Notes under the pieces: model-generated
What the model was told of the DNA's origin: nothing
Seen by the model: only the letters and a program-made list of their open reading frames with translations
Databases searched by the model: none
Assembly: GCA_016858145.1 (NCBI GenBank)
Contig: JAEHOE010000005.1
Span: forward strand, 496,001-560,000
DNA length: 64,000 nucleotides
Reading direction: 5' to 3'
DNA from: Edaphochlamys debaryana
Lineage: Eukaryota > Chlorophyta > Chlorophyceae > Chlamydomonadales
Shown here: positions 11,595 through 21,503 of the stretch, piece after piece
Layout: every line of letters begins with the position of its first letter
Numbering within the stretch: the first letter of the stretch is position 1
Made by a program: the position numbers and the translations under genes

Positions 11595-13816
11595 ATGCAG
11601 ACCGCTCTCCGTGGCCGCGTGTCGACGGGTGCCCTCGCGCCCCGTGCCAGCCGCTCCGTCGTGCCGCGAATTGTGTGCCAGGCGCAGCAGACCCAGGAGA
11701 AGAAGAAGTCCGTGGCCGACACGCAGCGGTCGGGACTCGGTGAAATGGGAGACCTCCTGGGCCCAATTGGCCTCACCTACGGTGGCGAGGTGAAGGTGGG
11801 ATTCTGAGCGCTGGTTCGCCCGCAAAGATCGCGTTTGGGTCGTTGGGGTTGTTCCGGGGTAGGTGGTCCATCGGCATCCCGCGCGTGCCACCCACAGCCC
11901 CCGTCTTCGCATCTTCAAGCATTGGCCTCCTGCATCTGGCCTTCTTCACAGAAAAAGCACTCCACCCTCGCGCGTGCCACGCTGCGCTCGACCGCCGGGA
12001 CCCCCAGCGGCCGTGGCTTGCCATGCAAGACCCTTCCCTCCGACACTCCGTTTCACCCACGTCCCTCTGCCCCTTCCTCTCCGCTCCCACAGTCTCAGGC
12101 CTCCTCGGAAAAAAAGAAGGCCGTGGCTGAAACCTCTCGCAACGGTATGGGCGAGATTGGTGACCTGCTTGGGCCCATCGGCCTCACGTATGGCGGAGAG
12201 GTCAAGGTGAGCCTGGCCCCAGGAGGTTCCTTACCATGCTCTAGATCTTGCCTTAGATCTGGGGACAGCGGCAGCCATCTGGGTCAGCAGTTCGGTGCCG
12301 CTTGTGGGGACAACATAGGGCCACACCCACCCAAGCTGCTTTTACCCTAAGGGGCCCAGCTGCGTTGAGATCTCAAAAGGTGCTGGAGGTAACGCGTACC
12401 ATGTTCTTTCCGGTTCCTTACCCCTGCCCGTGACTCATCAGTCAATCCGCTCCCCTGCCTCCCCTCTCCTCCCCAGCCCGCGAACTACCGCTCGGAGGAG
12501 GCCTCCACCAGCGACCAGCCCAGCGCCGACACCCCCACCGGCATCCCCTCGATCCACTCGATGACCACCGCCGAGTGGCGCGCCCTGTACGAGAAGGACG
12601 GCACCAACGACCTGTGGCTGGAGGACGAGTTCAACGCTGGATCCCGACTTATGGTGAGGCCGGGACAGTGGGAATCGGACGGTCGCGGGTGGGGCAGCGC
12701 TGCATGGGGGCGTGTGATGGGCGGGGTTCCAGGGGGAGCGGCAGCATTCGAGACACCATAACCCGAATGCGCACGCGGGAGGAAGCGGTGGTGGTCAGGA
12801 GCGAAGAGGGGGAAGCATGGTCAGGGGACGGAGGGCCGCGTAGATGGCGGCGGGAAGAGGGGCACCTCAACTGGGGGGCATGACTGGGCTATCCGTGGGT
12901 GGCCATGGGTCTGCAGGCAGCAGGGGCTTGGGTTGCAGCTCTGGGTGCTGTTTGTGCACGGCAAACGGGCACAGAACCGCAAGGAGGGTTGTCTTGGGGC
13001 AGGCAGGGCTGCTCATGCCTTGGATGTCAGGCCTCGGACACCCTCGCTGACCGAGTCCCTCCGGCGTTTGCAGGGCGGGCGAGTGGTGCACCATGGCGGC
13101 GTGTACGGCCTGGGCACGGGCGAGGGCCCCTCGCTGGGCAACGTGCCCGTGCACAAGGTCAAGATCTTTGACCACTACGGCGACCAGGAGATTGACATTG
13201 AGGTCCCGGAGGACAGGTGGGATGCGGGCGAGATTGTCAGGGCGGGCAGGGGGAGTTTTGCGGCCCGCAGGGCAGTCCTGGGACATACACGAAGCAGGAT
13301 GCAGGAGCCCGGGTGCCGCCCTGGGCTTCCGCAGCGGTCGGTTTCTGCGCCCCCGCAGCGATCGCTTCCTAAGCCCCCAACGCGGTCTCCACTGCGCGCC
13401 CTGAGGACGCACGCCGTCCGACCCGCTTGCTGCATGCTGACGCCTTCCCCCATGCCCCGCCCTTCCCCACCCGACCCCGCCCGCCCAGGTACGTGCTGTG
13501 GGAGGCCGAGGACAATGGCCTCGAGCTGCCGTACGCGTGCCGCATGGGCTGCTGCACGGCGTGCGCGGTGCGCGTCAAGGAGGGCACGGTGCACCAGCCC
13601 GAGGCGCTGGGCATCAGCAAGGAGCTGCGGGACATGGGCTACGCGCTCATGTGCGTGGGCTACCCCACGTCTGACGTCGTGATGGAGACGGTTTCGGAGG
13701 ATGAGATCTACGACCTGCAGTTCGGCAAGTTCTTTGCCGCTCAGGCGCTCAACCCCGATGCGCCCAACATTGAGCGCGACGACTTCGCTCTGTCGGTGGC
13801 CAACATGGACGAGTAA
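11595..13816 (+). CDS. FDC2: FdC2-type [2Fe-2S] ferredoxin with extended N-terminus
   Basis: A plastid ferredoxin-like electron carrier of the FdC2 class, which has a C-terminal extension after the iron-sulphur fold. Exons are 11595-11795, 12093-12206, 12477-12653, 13074-13216 and 13489-13816, in phases 0, 0, 0 and 2, giving 320 residues. The first 30 residues look like a transit peptide. Residues 35-105 contain two near-identical 33-residue segments, one per exon. Residues 140-164 (TAEWRALYEKDGTNDLWLED) and 165-211 lead into the ferredoxin fold. Cluster ligands are Cys229, Cys234 and Cys237 in CRMGCCTAC, plus Cys267 in ALMCVGYP. The tail ERDDFALSVANMDE matches the FdC2 C-terminus. Exon 2 is 114 bases with phase 0 at both ends, so skipping it would leave a 282-residue protein. 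A TGTAA signal is at 14403. Confidence 0.88.
11697..11795 (+). repeat. Duplicated coding segment, copy A (FdC2 exon 1)
   Basis: This 33-codon segment runs from EKKKSVADT to GLTYGGEVK and ends exactly at a donor site. Copy B is at 12108-12206. The two agree at 27 of 33 residues, and both contain the stretch GDLLGPIGLTYGGEVK. Confidence 0.9.
12108..12206 (+). repeat. Duplicated coding segment, copy B (FdC2 exon 2)
   Basis: This second 33-codon copy has the same length and also ends at a donor site. Within the shared 16-residue core, 11 codons differ from copy A, all at synonymous positions. The duplication is therefore not recent and the peptide has been kept by selection. Confidence 0.9.
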
Positions 13817-15030
13817 GCGAGGAGCAGCGGCGGGAGCAGCAGTGAAGCTGCGAGGAGGCGAGGCCAGAGGAGGAGCTCGAGCCTGGAGCCTGGAGCTGGA
13901 GGATATGTATACAAAGCTAAAGAGCGCAGGAGCGGAAGGGAGCTACGCGTAGGGCAGCATTGGAGGCGGGCGGCGGCTCTTGCATGCAGGATTGGTGCCG
14001 CAGTGTGCCAGGAAGCGGGGGCTAGTGGAGGTTGGAGGGGAGGGGTGGTTCACGCCTAAAGCGTGGCGGCTGGGCCTGCGGCGGGCAGGCGACTAAGGGT
14101 GGAGCTTCGGGCTCGTAGGTGCAGCGCCCTGTGCACAGACTAGCAGTGGCAGCAATTTGTGCATTCCCATGTTCTGATTCTTTCTCCGATCCGTTTCTTG
14201 TCTTGTTTGGACTTGTTGAAGGGGCAGCTGTCCCCAAGTTTTGGGCCGGGCCGGCGTGGCGCTCGCTGCGGCGAGGTCAGCAGCGCGCGGACACGGGTTG
14301 AGGACTAGCCGCATGCGGCATCTGACTGATGGGAGTGGACCTGACCGACCGGTGCATATACGAATCGTGTGACTGCTGACGGTGAGACCCTCGCTCGCGT
14401 GCTGTAACGACACGGGGCTGCCTTGCCGTGTCCCTATCCGTTCGTGGTGGCAGGGTTCCTGAGGGTTCAGCCGCTCCGTCCAGAGCCACAAGCTGCACCT
14501 CCACCGCCTCCGCCCCCCCTGCAACCTGCGCATGCTCTTGGTGACCCTTGCCAGTGGGGCAGTCCCTGTGGGACAAGAAGTGCAAGCGGGTTCATGAAGA
14601 AACGGCGCGTGCACGCGAGTACGGCGCTGATCTTGCTTGCACCTTTATCGATACGCGCTTTTGCACCAAAACCAGCGGAACACACGACTGAGTATCTACA
14701 CGTTGCTCCCGACCTAGCGGTAGTCCCCCACACACGGGGCGGCGTCCCCATGCACGCCAACATCCAACTCCGGAACGGGGCGCGGCACCCAGGGCACAGG
14801 CAAGCTGCCAGCAAGATCACGACGTTCAACTGAGTTGCTCTTGGGGTCGAATTGCTGCTGAGGTCGTGGTCGTGGGCGGTGCTTAATCGCGCAGGCACCA
14901 CGCTGGCTCCACTCTCGGAGCACGGCCGAGCTGCTGGCCACGCGTCCAAACGCCGTGTCGGACACCAGAGGCTATCAAGGTGGGCTGGGACGCACAGATC
15001 TCCGAAAGAGCTGGGCGTGTATCTCGCAAC
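13817..15030. other. FdC2 3' UTR and OPR-gene upstream region
   Basis: After the ferredoxin stop a TGTAA occurs at 14403-14407, implying a 3' UTR of about 590 bases. The remaining 600 bases should hold the OPR-gene promoter and leader. The short reading frames here show no family features. Confidence 0.5.
14403..14407 (+). terminator. TGTAA polyadenylation signal, FdC2 gene
   Basis: This is the first plus-strand TGTAA after the stop at 13816. Confidence 0.55.
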
Positions 15031-18000
15031 ATGCTCTCACCTCGCGCTTTTTCCGCCTCTTCGTCACGCGCGCAGCTCAGCGAGGCTCGGGTAGCGCAAA
15101 GCCATGCAGGACAGGGGGAAGATCCACAACGCGTGGGTGTGAACTCTGCCTCACGGCAGCAACACCCCGCTGTCTCGGAGCCCAAGCACGCGGCCTCCCT
15201 AGCAGCGCCCCGCTCCGCGGACCTGCTGCAGCCAGGCACCAGCGAGCGTGCCGTCAGCCGCCACATCATCACGTCTATCATGAACTCACGCAGCTGGGAG
15301 GAGCTCGAAGCCCTGGCCGAGAGCCACTTCCCCTCCTTCAACCACATCCACTGCTCGGCGCTCGTGTGCCGCCTGCCCAAGCTCGTCACCCCCTCACAGC
15401 TGCCGCCCGCGGCCAAAGCTCGCTTCGCGCGCTTCCTGGGCCGCGTATCCGACCTGGTCTCGCTCCGCCTGCCGACCTTTGACCCGCGCGCGGTCGCCAA
15501 CGTGCTGTGGGGGGTGTCCAAGCTGGGCTACAGCCCGGCCCCCACTCTGCTCAACAAGTTCCTCTTCGAGGCTTACGTGCACATGGACAAGTTCAACGCC
15601 CAGGAGCTAGCCAACCTGTCCTGGGCCCTCGCCACGCTCGCGGCCATGGGCAACCGGCCTGTGCCGGCCTGGCTCGCCAAGTTCACTGCCGCGGCTGTGC
15701 GCCGGGTTGCCTTCCTCAAGCCCCAGGAGTTGGCCCACATGACATGGGCGCTCTCGCGGCTCTGCCCGCGGCCCTCCAGCCACAAGCACGCCCAGCCCCA
15801 GCCCAGCCCCTCCGGCCCCGCCTCGGCGCCTGCGGGAGCCCCCGCATCCCCATCCCCTGCTCGCGCCGAGGGCCCGGGGCCGCTGCCCGAGCTGGTGACG
15901 GCGCTGGCGGCGTCCGCAGCATCCCGCGTGGAGCACTTTTCCTGCGGGGAGCTGGTCATGACGCTGGACGCCCTGCACCGCCTGGACCCGGCCGCGGCCG
16001 TGCGCCTGCTGCGGCCGGCGCTGCCGCACCTGCTGCGGGTGCACGCCGCGGCCATGTCGCCTCAGGACCTGGCGCTGCTGTGGGTGCTGCTGGGCAAGTG
16101 CGCCATCGTGCCGGCGCTGCGGCTGGGCAAGGAGCTGGACCTAGACCAGGTCCTGAGCCAGACGCAGCCCACCACGTCAGCGCCTTCAAGCGCCGGCTCG
16201 GCTCCGGAGGCCAGCGACCGTGAGGGCCCGCACGAGCCTCTAGCTTCAGCCGATGGCCGCTCGTCTGGCGGCCGCAGGGTCGGCCGGGGCGCCGTGGATC
16301 CAGCCCGGCTCGGGCGGCAACACCTGTACGCCCTGCTCGATGTGACGGAGCGATCGCTGCACGGCTTCTCGCCGCAGGGCCTGTGCCTTGCGCTGGTGAG
16401 CTTGGGTTGCGCATTTGGAGTGAACCAAAGGGACTTGAGTTGCCCAGCCTGCTTGCTTCAGGCCCTTGCGGCCACAAGGCTGTGACCTCAAGCACCCACT
16501 GACGCAGCACCCTTCCTTCCCTGCCTCCCCTCTCTCCCGCCCCCTGCTCTCCAGGTGGCCTGGGCGCGACTGCACATGCAACCTTCCCCCGCAGTGGCCG
16601 CAGCCGTGTGCGCCCGCTTCCAGCGCGTGCTGCCCGCCGCCGCCAGCTTCCAGGCGGTGTCCGTGTCCCTCTGGGCCATGGCGCAGCTGCGCTTCCGGCC
16701 CGAGCCGCAGGCCGTGCAGCTGCTGGTCTCGTGCGCGGCCCTGCAGGCGCCCATGGCCAAGCCGCACGAGCTGCTGGTGCTGCTCTGGGCGCTGCAGAAG
16801 CTGCGCTGGCAGCCGCCCCCGGCGATCGCGCAGCGCCTGGGCGCGCGGCTGGGCGAGGTGGCGGGCGAGCTGCGCCCGCAGGGCCTGCAGCTCGCCGTCA
16901 GCGCCTTCACGCTCTTCGGCGAGCCCATCCCGGCGGCCGTCGCAGAGGGCGCGGTGGCCGCGGCCAAGGCCAGCATGGTGTCCGCCCAGCTGCTGGCTGA
17001 GGGCACCGCCAAGGCCAAGGGCAGGGGCAGGGGGAAGGGAAGGGGCAAGGCCGACGCGTCGGCGGTCAAGGCGGCACCGACAGCGCTGCCGCCGCTTTCC
17101 GCGCTGACGCCCCGCTCCGTTGTCCGCTTCTTCTCAACGCTGGCGGGCGTGGCGGTGCCGCGGCCCGCGACGGCCGAGGCGCGCGCGGCCTCGCTGCAGT
17201 CCCTGCGGCGCATGCGCTGGCGGCTGCTGGGGCACGGCGAGTGCCCCTCGCGGCGCAGGGGCGTGTGCGCAACGCTGGAGGCCGCAGTCTCGGGTCACCT
17301 GCACACGCTCAGTCTCGACGCCATGATCGCGATGCTCGGAAGCATGGCTCGCATGCGGCTAAGCCCCTCGCACGCCTTCATGAGCCAAGTCTTCTCCCGC
17401 CTCGACGACTCCATCAAGGAGCTGCCGGCCTGGCACGCCGGCCGGCTGCTGTCGGCGCTGGGCCGCCTCGGCGTGCGCCCGCCCGCGTCCTGGCTGACTC
17501 AGCTGCTAGATCTCATCGAGCCGCAGTACGACAGCCTCAGTCACCGGCAGCTGCTGGGCGTGCTGCGCGGCCTCGTACAGCTGCGGTACAGGCCGACGGC
17601 CGAGTGGATGCAGAGCTACTTCGACGAGTGCCTGCGCCGGCTGGACGAGTGGCCCGCGAGCAACGTGGACATCTTCCTCACGTCGCTGCACGGCCTGGGC
17701 ATGCGGCTGCGCGGTGCGCCCTGCCAGCAGCTGCAGCTGGTGGTCTACCGCAAGCGGCGGGAGCTGCAGGATGAGGCGACGCCGGAGGACCGGGCCGACG
17801 TGGAGGAGGTGCACGAGGCGGAGCGGGCCCAGCAGGCGAAGTGGAGGAGGGCCCGGTGGACGCAGCCGCGGGGCGCGGCGGCCACTGGCCCGAGCCTCGG
17901 CGCGGCGAAGCCGGGGGCTGTGCGCGGCCTGGCGTTGGGCGGCAGGGACCGGGCCTGGGGCAGCAAGACCGGGGCGGCCGGCAAGGCTGGCCTGTTGCTG

Positions 18001-18147
18001 CCTCGCGGCCGCGGCGTGCGTGGCGCGAGCAAGTGGTCCTCCGCACGCGACGAGGTCCGCCGCATCCTGCGCAGCCAGGAGCACCTGCGGCAGAGCCTGT
18101 GCAAGGTGTGCGAGGACCTGTCGGCTTGCCGCGTAACGTGGCGGTGA
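15031..18147 (+). CDS. Octotricopeptide-repeat (OPR) organelle RNA-binding protein
   Basis: OPR proteins bind specific organellar transcripts and control their stability, splicing or translation. Two exons, 15031-16395 and 16555-18147, join in phase 0 to give 985 residues. The ATG at 15031 opens a transit-like stretch (MLSPRAFSASSSRAQ). Repeats of about 38 residues are recognisable by units such as AVANVLWGVSKLGYSP, LANLSWALATLAAMG, LCLALVAWARLHMQP, LVLLWALQKLRWQPP, LLSALGRLGVRPPASWL and LLGVLRGLVQLRYRPTAEWM. A basic, probably disordered linker (KAKGRGRGKGRGK, near 17010-17050) splits the repeat tract, and the last 120 residues are Arg-rich and charged. No RAP or other catalytic domain is visible. 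The intron sits exactly within one repeat, LCLAL/VAWAR. The target RNA cannot be inferred; plastid is more likely than mitochondrion. Confidence 0.82.
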
Positions 18148-19837
18148 TCGGACCGGGTGTGACGGGGGCACATGGGGGTGCGGGAGGTGAGGTGGAGGGG
18201 GCTCGGCGCGCCGCTATTGGTGCGCCGATGCTCTTCTTCCACGGTAGCTGGGAGGTGACGACGGGTCGGCACATAGCTCGATAGCCGTAGGTTCTTCCTG
18301 TGCATGGTGGGATCTACGCGTGGGGCGCCTTAGCGCTCGAGGCCCCGAGATCCCGTGAGAACTGGATGAGGTCCCGCTGATTGCGGCACGGTGGCAGGAG
18401 GCCGGATAAGCTGAGCGCCGAGTCGAGACGAGACGAGGGTTAGTGTTTTTTGTTCTGTGGCGTCGATTGGGACGCTGTGTGCGCTCGCCGGCTGTAGCCC
18501 CGGAAGCCCCTCGTTTGACGAAGGTGCTTTCTTAGATTCGGTGTGCCAGAGGCAGTTGGGCCCAGCTTGGTGCTTCGCCTCACAGCCTGCGTACCTCAGG
18601 TTAGTGTGCGTATGCCTTCCAGGGATGGCCCTTGGATGAATGGCCTGCTCCCACTGTATAAGTACCGATGGTGGTGGCGGGCGGCGTGTTTGTGTCCGCG
18701 GTGACCGTCAGGACGTGTGCCAGTTTGTTTGGTGGGCTGGCACCCAAAACATGTGTTAAGCTCATATCGTTAAGGTCAATTGGCCTTCCAAATAAGTGGT
18801 GTGCAGAGCTGGCAAGTCGAGTGCGAAAGGTGTTCACGCTACGGGCATGCGTGAGCAGGGCTTACGTGCAGTGGCCACTACTGGGTGGTGGTCAGAGGTC
18901 GAGGGTCGCTGGTGAGGCCTGGAGCGCGTGTCTTTGCGGAGAGGTCCCCCTTGCCCGTCTGGGAAACTGGGGACTCTATGAGAGTCGGGATGGGCATGGC
19001 CCGCTCAAGTACAGTATCCCTCTTGAGTTGAGCGCAAGTCGGTTGCTGGCTTGCTGCTGGCGGCCGCTGCTCGAAGAGTCTCAGTTGTACGTGTGCTCCA
19101 GAATGCTGTATGTGCGTAGAGAGGCGAGGTGAGGAGGGCCCAGGGCCTGGGTCGGGACGGTGCAGTACCCTGTAACTGATGTGATATACTACACAGTCGA
19201 TGGCCTCTACCGGGCCACATATCGTCCGTAGTACGGCATCAGCTCGAGCAGCCGCAATCAAGTTCAGCACCCCCGTCTCGTTGAACACGCCTCCTGGCCA
19301 TCCCGGGCCTTCAACTCGTCAAGTCGCTGCGTCAACCCATACCCCCGTCTCTCCGCTCGCTGCTGCGCGTTTCTCAAATTCGGTCGACGTGTCACCTTGC
19401 ACCACCATCGACCGTTGGCTTGTCTACCGCCGGTCACGCAGGGGTGCCTTAAGTCCATCGCTCCAGCCCTGCCCCAGAGCAAGCCAGGCTTCAAGCTCAG
19501 GTGCTGCCTCCTGCGAGTTGACACAACAGTGTCCCAATACCCCCCCGTACCCTACGCATCCTTCCTCCCCTTGTCATCTCCCTAGCAGGCCCCCCGAAGC
19601 TCTCCTGTGCTGCTGAGCCCTCAATTCCCTGACCGGCGCGGCAACAGAAGCGGCCCCACCGAACGCCTTCCACGGAACGTACGTACATCTCCATCCCCAG
19701 CACTCGTGGTTGCAGCGCCTCACATCCCTCGAGCCCCAGCATCAGTTGCTCGTTCCATGACCCTCATAAGGGCCCCCTCAAGCGCCCCACGAGTGAGCAT
19801 GCTCGCCGTCACCACTGACGCTCTGGCCTCGCGCCCC
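18148..19837. other. Convergent 3' intergenic region, 1.7 kb
   Basis: This lies between the OPR gene (+) and the FYV7-like gene (-). A plus-strand TGTAA at 19171-19175 is the first after the OPR stop. I found no TGTAA on the minus strand for the FYV7-like gene in this stretch. The reading frames present show no domain features and I call no gene. Confidence 0.5.
19171..19175 (+). terminator. TGTAA polyadenylation signal, OPR gene
   Basis: This is the first plus-strand TGTAA after the OPR stop, about 1.0 kb away. Confidence 0.4.
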
Positions 19838-21366
19838 TCACGCGGGCGCCTGCAGCTGGCTGAGGATCTTGTCCAGGCGGTACCGCATCAGCGGCTGCCC
19901 CTTGGCGTTGCGCTTGAAGTGCAGGTGCTTCTGCTCCTTGCGCGCTTTCTGCGTGTGCATGGAGGCAGGGAGGGTCGCCAAGAGTTTTGAGCGCCGGCAT
20001 GAGTCGCCTGCGAGAAGGCTAGCAGCCTGACCCTGTGCCCGTCATCAGGGTGCAGGCGCAAGGCTCAGGGAAGAGCCTCCCGTGAAGCCGTGACCCGCCC
20101 TTCGCCTGACCCACCTCCACTGCCGCCACCTTTTTCAGCCGCTCCTCCCGCTCCTTCATGGCCTGCGTGCGGGGGTGGGGGGGGCGCGAGAGGCGTCAGG
20201 GACAGACTACTGCAGTCCAGCTGCTTGTTGCGGAGCCGCCCACCGGCCCACAGCGCACGGCAACCCCAAGCCTCAAACTGCCCTTCAGACGTCAGACACC
20301 TCCCAGCGCCCACGCAACGCCACCCACCGCCTCCTTGGCTCGCTGCTCCTCCTCCTTCTGCTTGGCCACCTTGTCCGCCAGGCGCTGCAGCTGGGAGACC
20401 TTCTTGCCCCCAGCGTGCTCGCCGCGCGGGCCCCGCTTGCCACCGAGCCGCCGCTCAGCACCGCCGTCGCCCCCCGCGCCCTGGCCGTCGTCATCCACCT
20501 CCTCCTCCTGCGCCTCCGGCTTAGCTGCGGCCCGCTTCCCAAAGCCGGCGCCAGCGCCTCTCCCGGGCCCGCCTGCGGCCTCCTGGCGCTGTTTCTGAGG
20601 TCGAGGCGGATCCGCGCCCTGGTCCTCCTGGTCCTCCATGTCCTCTGGCTGCGGCCTCCCCTGGGGCTTCCCATGAGGGCCCTTTTGCCGCTTGTGTGCG
20701 GGGCCATCCTCGTCTCCTCCGGCGGGGTGAGAGGGGGCCCGGCTGTCGCCGGCTAGCGGCTTGGCCTTGGTCGCTCCCTCCTTCGGCGCCTTTGGCTGGG
20801 CGCCCGTGCTTGGGCCAGCCTTGGCGTTTGAGCCTCTCCGCTCAGCAGCCTCCCCACCCGCGTTGTGTGATGGGCCTGCGTGCAAGTGCATGGTGGGTTA
20901 AGGACCCAGCCCATCCTGCTGGTGGCACAGGAAGGCAAGTGGTTGGGAAGAGGAGGACCCCGAGGAGGGACCCGGCTTCGCGTGCTTCTCACCAGGGTTG
21001 TCCAGCGCCTCCAGCTCCGCGACCTGCAGCGACGATGAGGTTCAGGGCTTAGTTGCGCAGCACCAGCTTGGCCGTCGCCGCTGAAGACAAGAAACGCGCG
21101 ACGAGGATTCGCGGCGGTTCCGCTGCTGCCCTCACCGAATCCCTGGCTTCAAAGCCCGAAAGCGCGCCGTCCTTGGCAAGCTTCTTCTTCAGGCGCCCGA
21201 GCTTGCTGTAGCGAATGAGCTTCTCCTTCTGGATGCGCTCGAGCTTGCTCCGTTTGTCGAACTTGCTAACTCCAGCCTCCGCGAACTTATCGAGAGAAAG
21301 ACCAGCTCCGACTGGCCGCTTGTGCATCGGCTTGGGTCCGCCGGCAGCCGGCTTCGGTGGCTTCAT
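19838..21366 (-). CDS. FYV7: FYV7/CCDC59-like rRNA-processing protein
   Basis: Exons on the minus strand are 21366-21136, 21023-20993, 20875-20328, 20162-20115 and 19948-19838, giving 322 residues in consistent phase. The C-terminus carries the family signature: a basic coiled stretch (MKEREERLKKVAAVEKARK) followed by KRNAKGQPLMRYRLDKILSQL, equivalent to the kinase-free basic box with GQPxMxxRIxxLL in FYV7 proteins. These act in the nucleolus on small-subunit pre-rRNA. The N-terminal 77 residues are Lys-rich (IQKEKLIRYSKLGRLKKKLA). The middle, about 90-270, is a disordered Ala/Gly/Glu/Lys linker much longer than in yeast. The gene sits head-to-tail behind the apyrase gene, with its ATG only 78 bases beyond the apyrase polyadenylation signal. 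Confidence 0.68.
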
Positions 21367-21443
21367 TGCTGTCGCGTTGCTTTGTGTGCTGGCGGCGGTG
21401 TGTCGGAGTAAGCAGGCAGTGTCTGTAGTGAGTATGCTCGCTA

Positions 21444-21448
21444 TTACA
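21444..21448 (-). terminator. TGTAA polyadenylation signal, apyrase gene
   Basis: This minus-strand TGTAA lies 56 bases past the apyrase stop at 21504. It leaves under 80 bases before the next ATG on the same strand at 21366. Confidence 0.7.
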
Positions 21449-21503
21449 GAGCTCGCGCGGTACCAAAGGCTCGCGATGGTCCAAGTTTGCCCCTCGTGCG
21501 CAC

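Noticed and set aside
18457..19616. Several frames between the OPR and FYV7-like genes
   Set aside because: None has family features, and the stretch fits 3' UTR and spacer.
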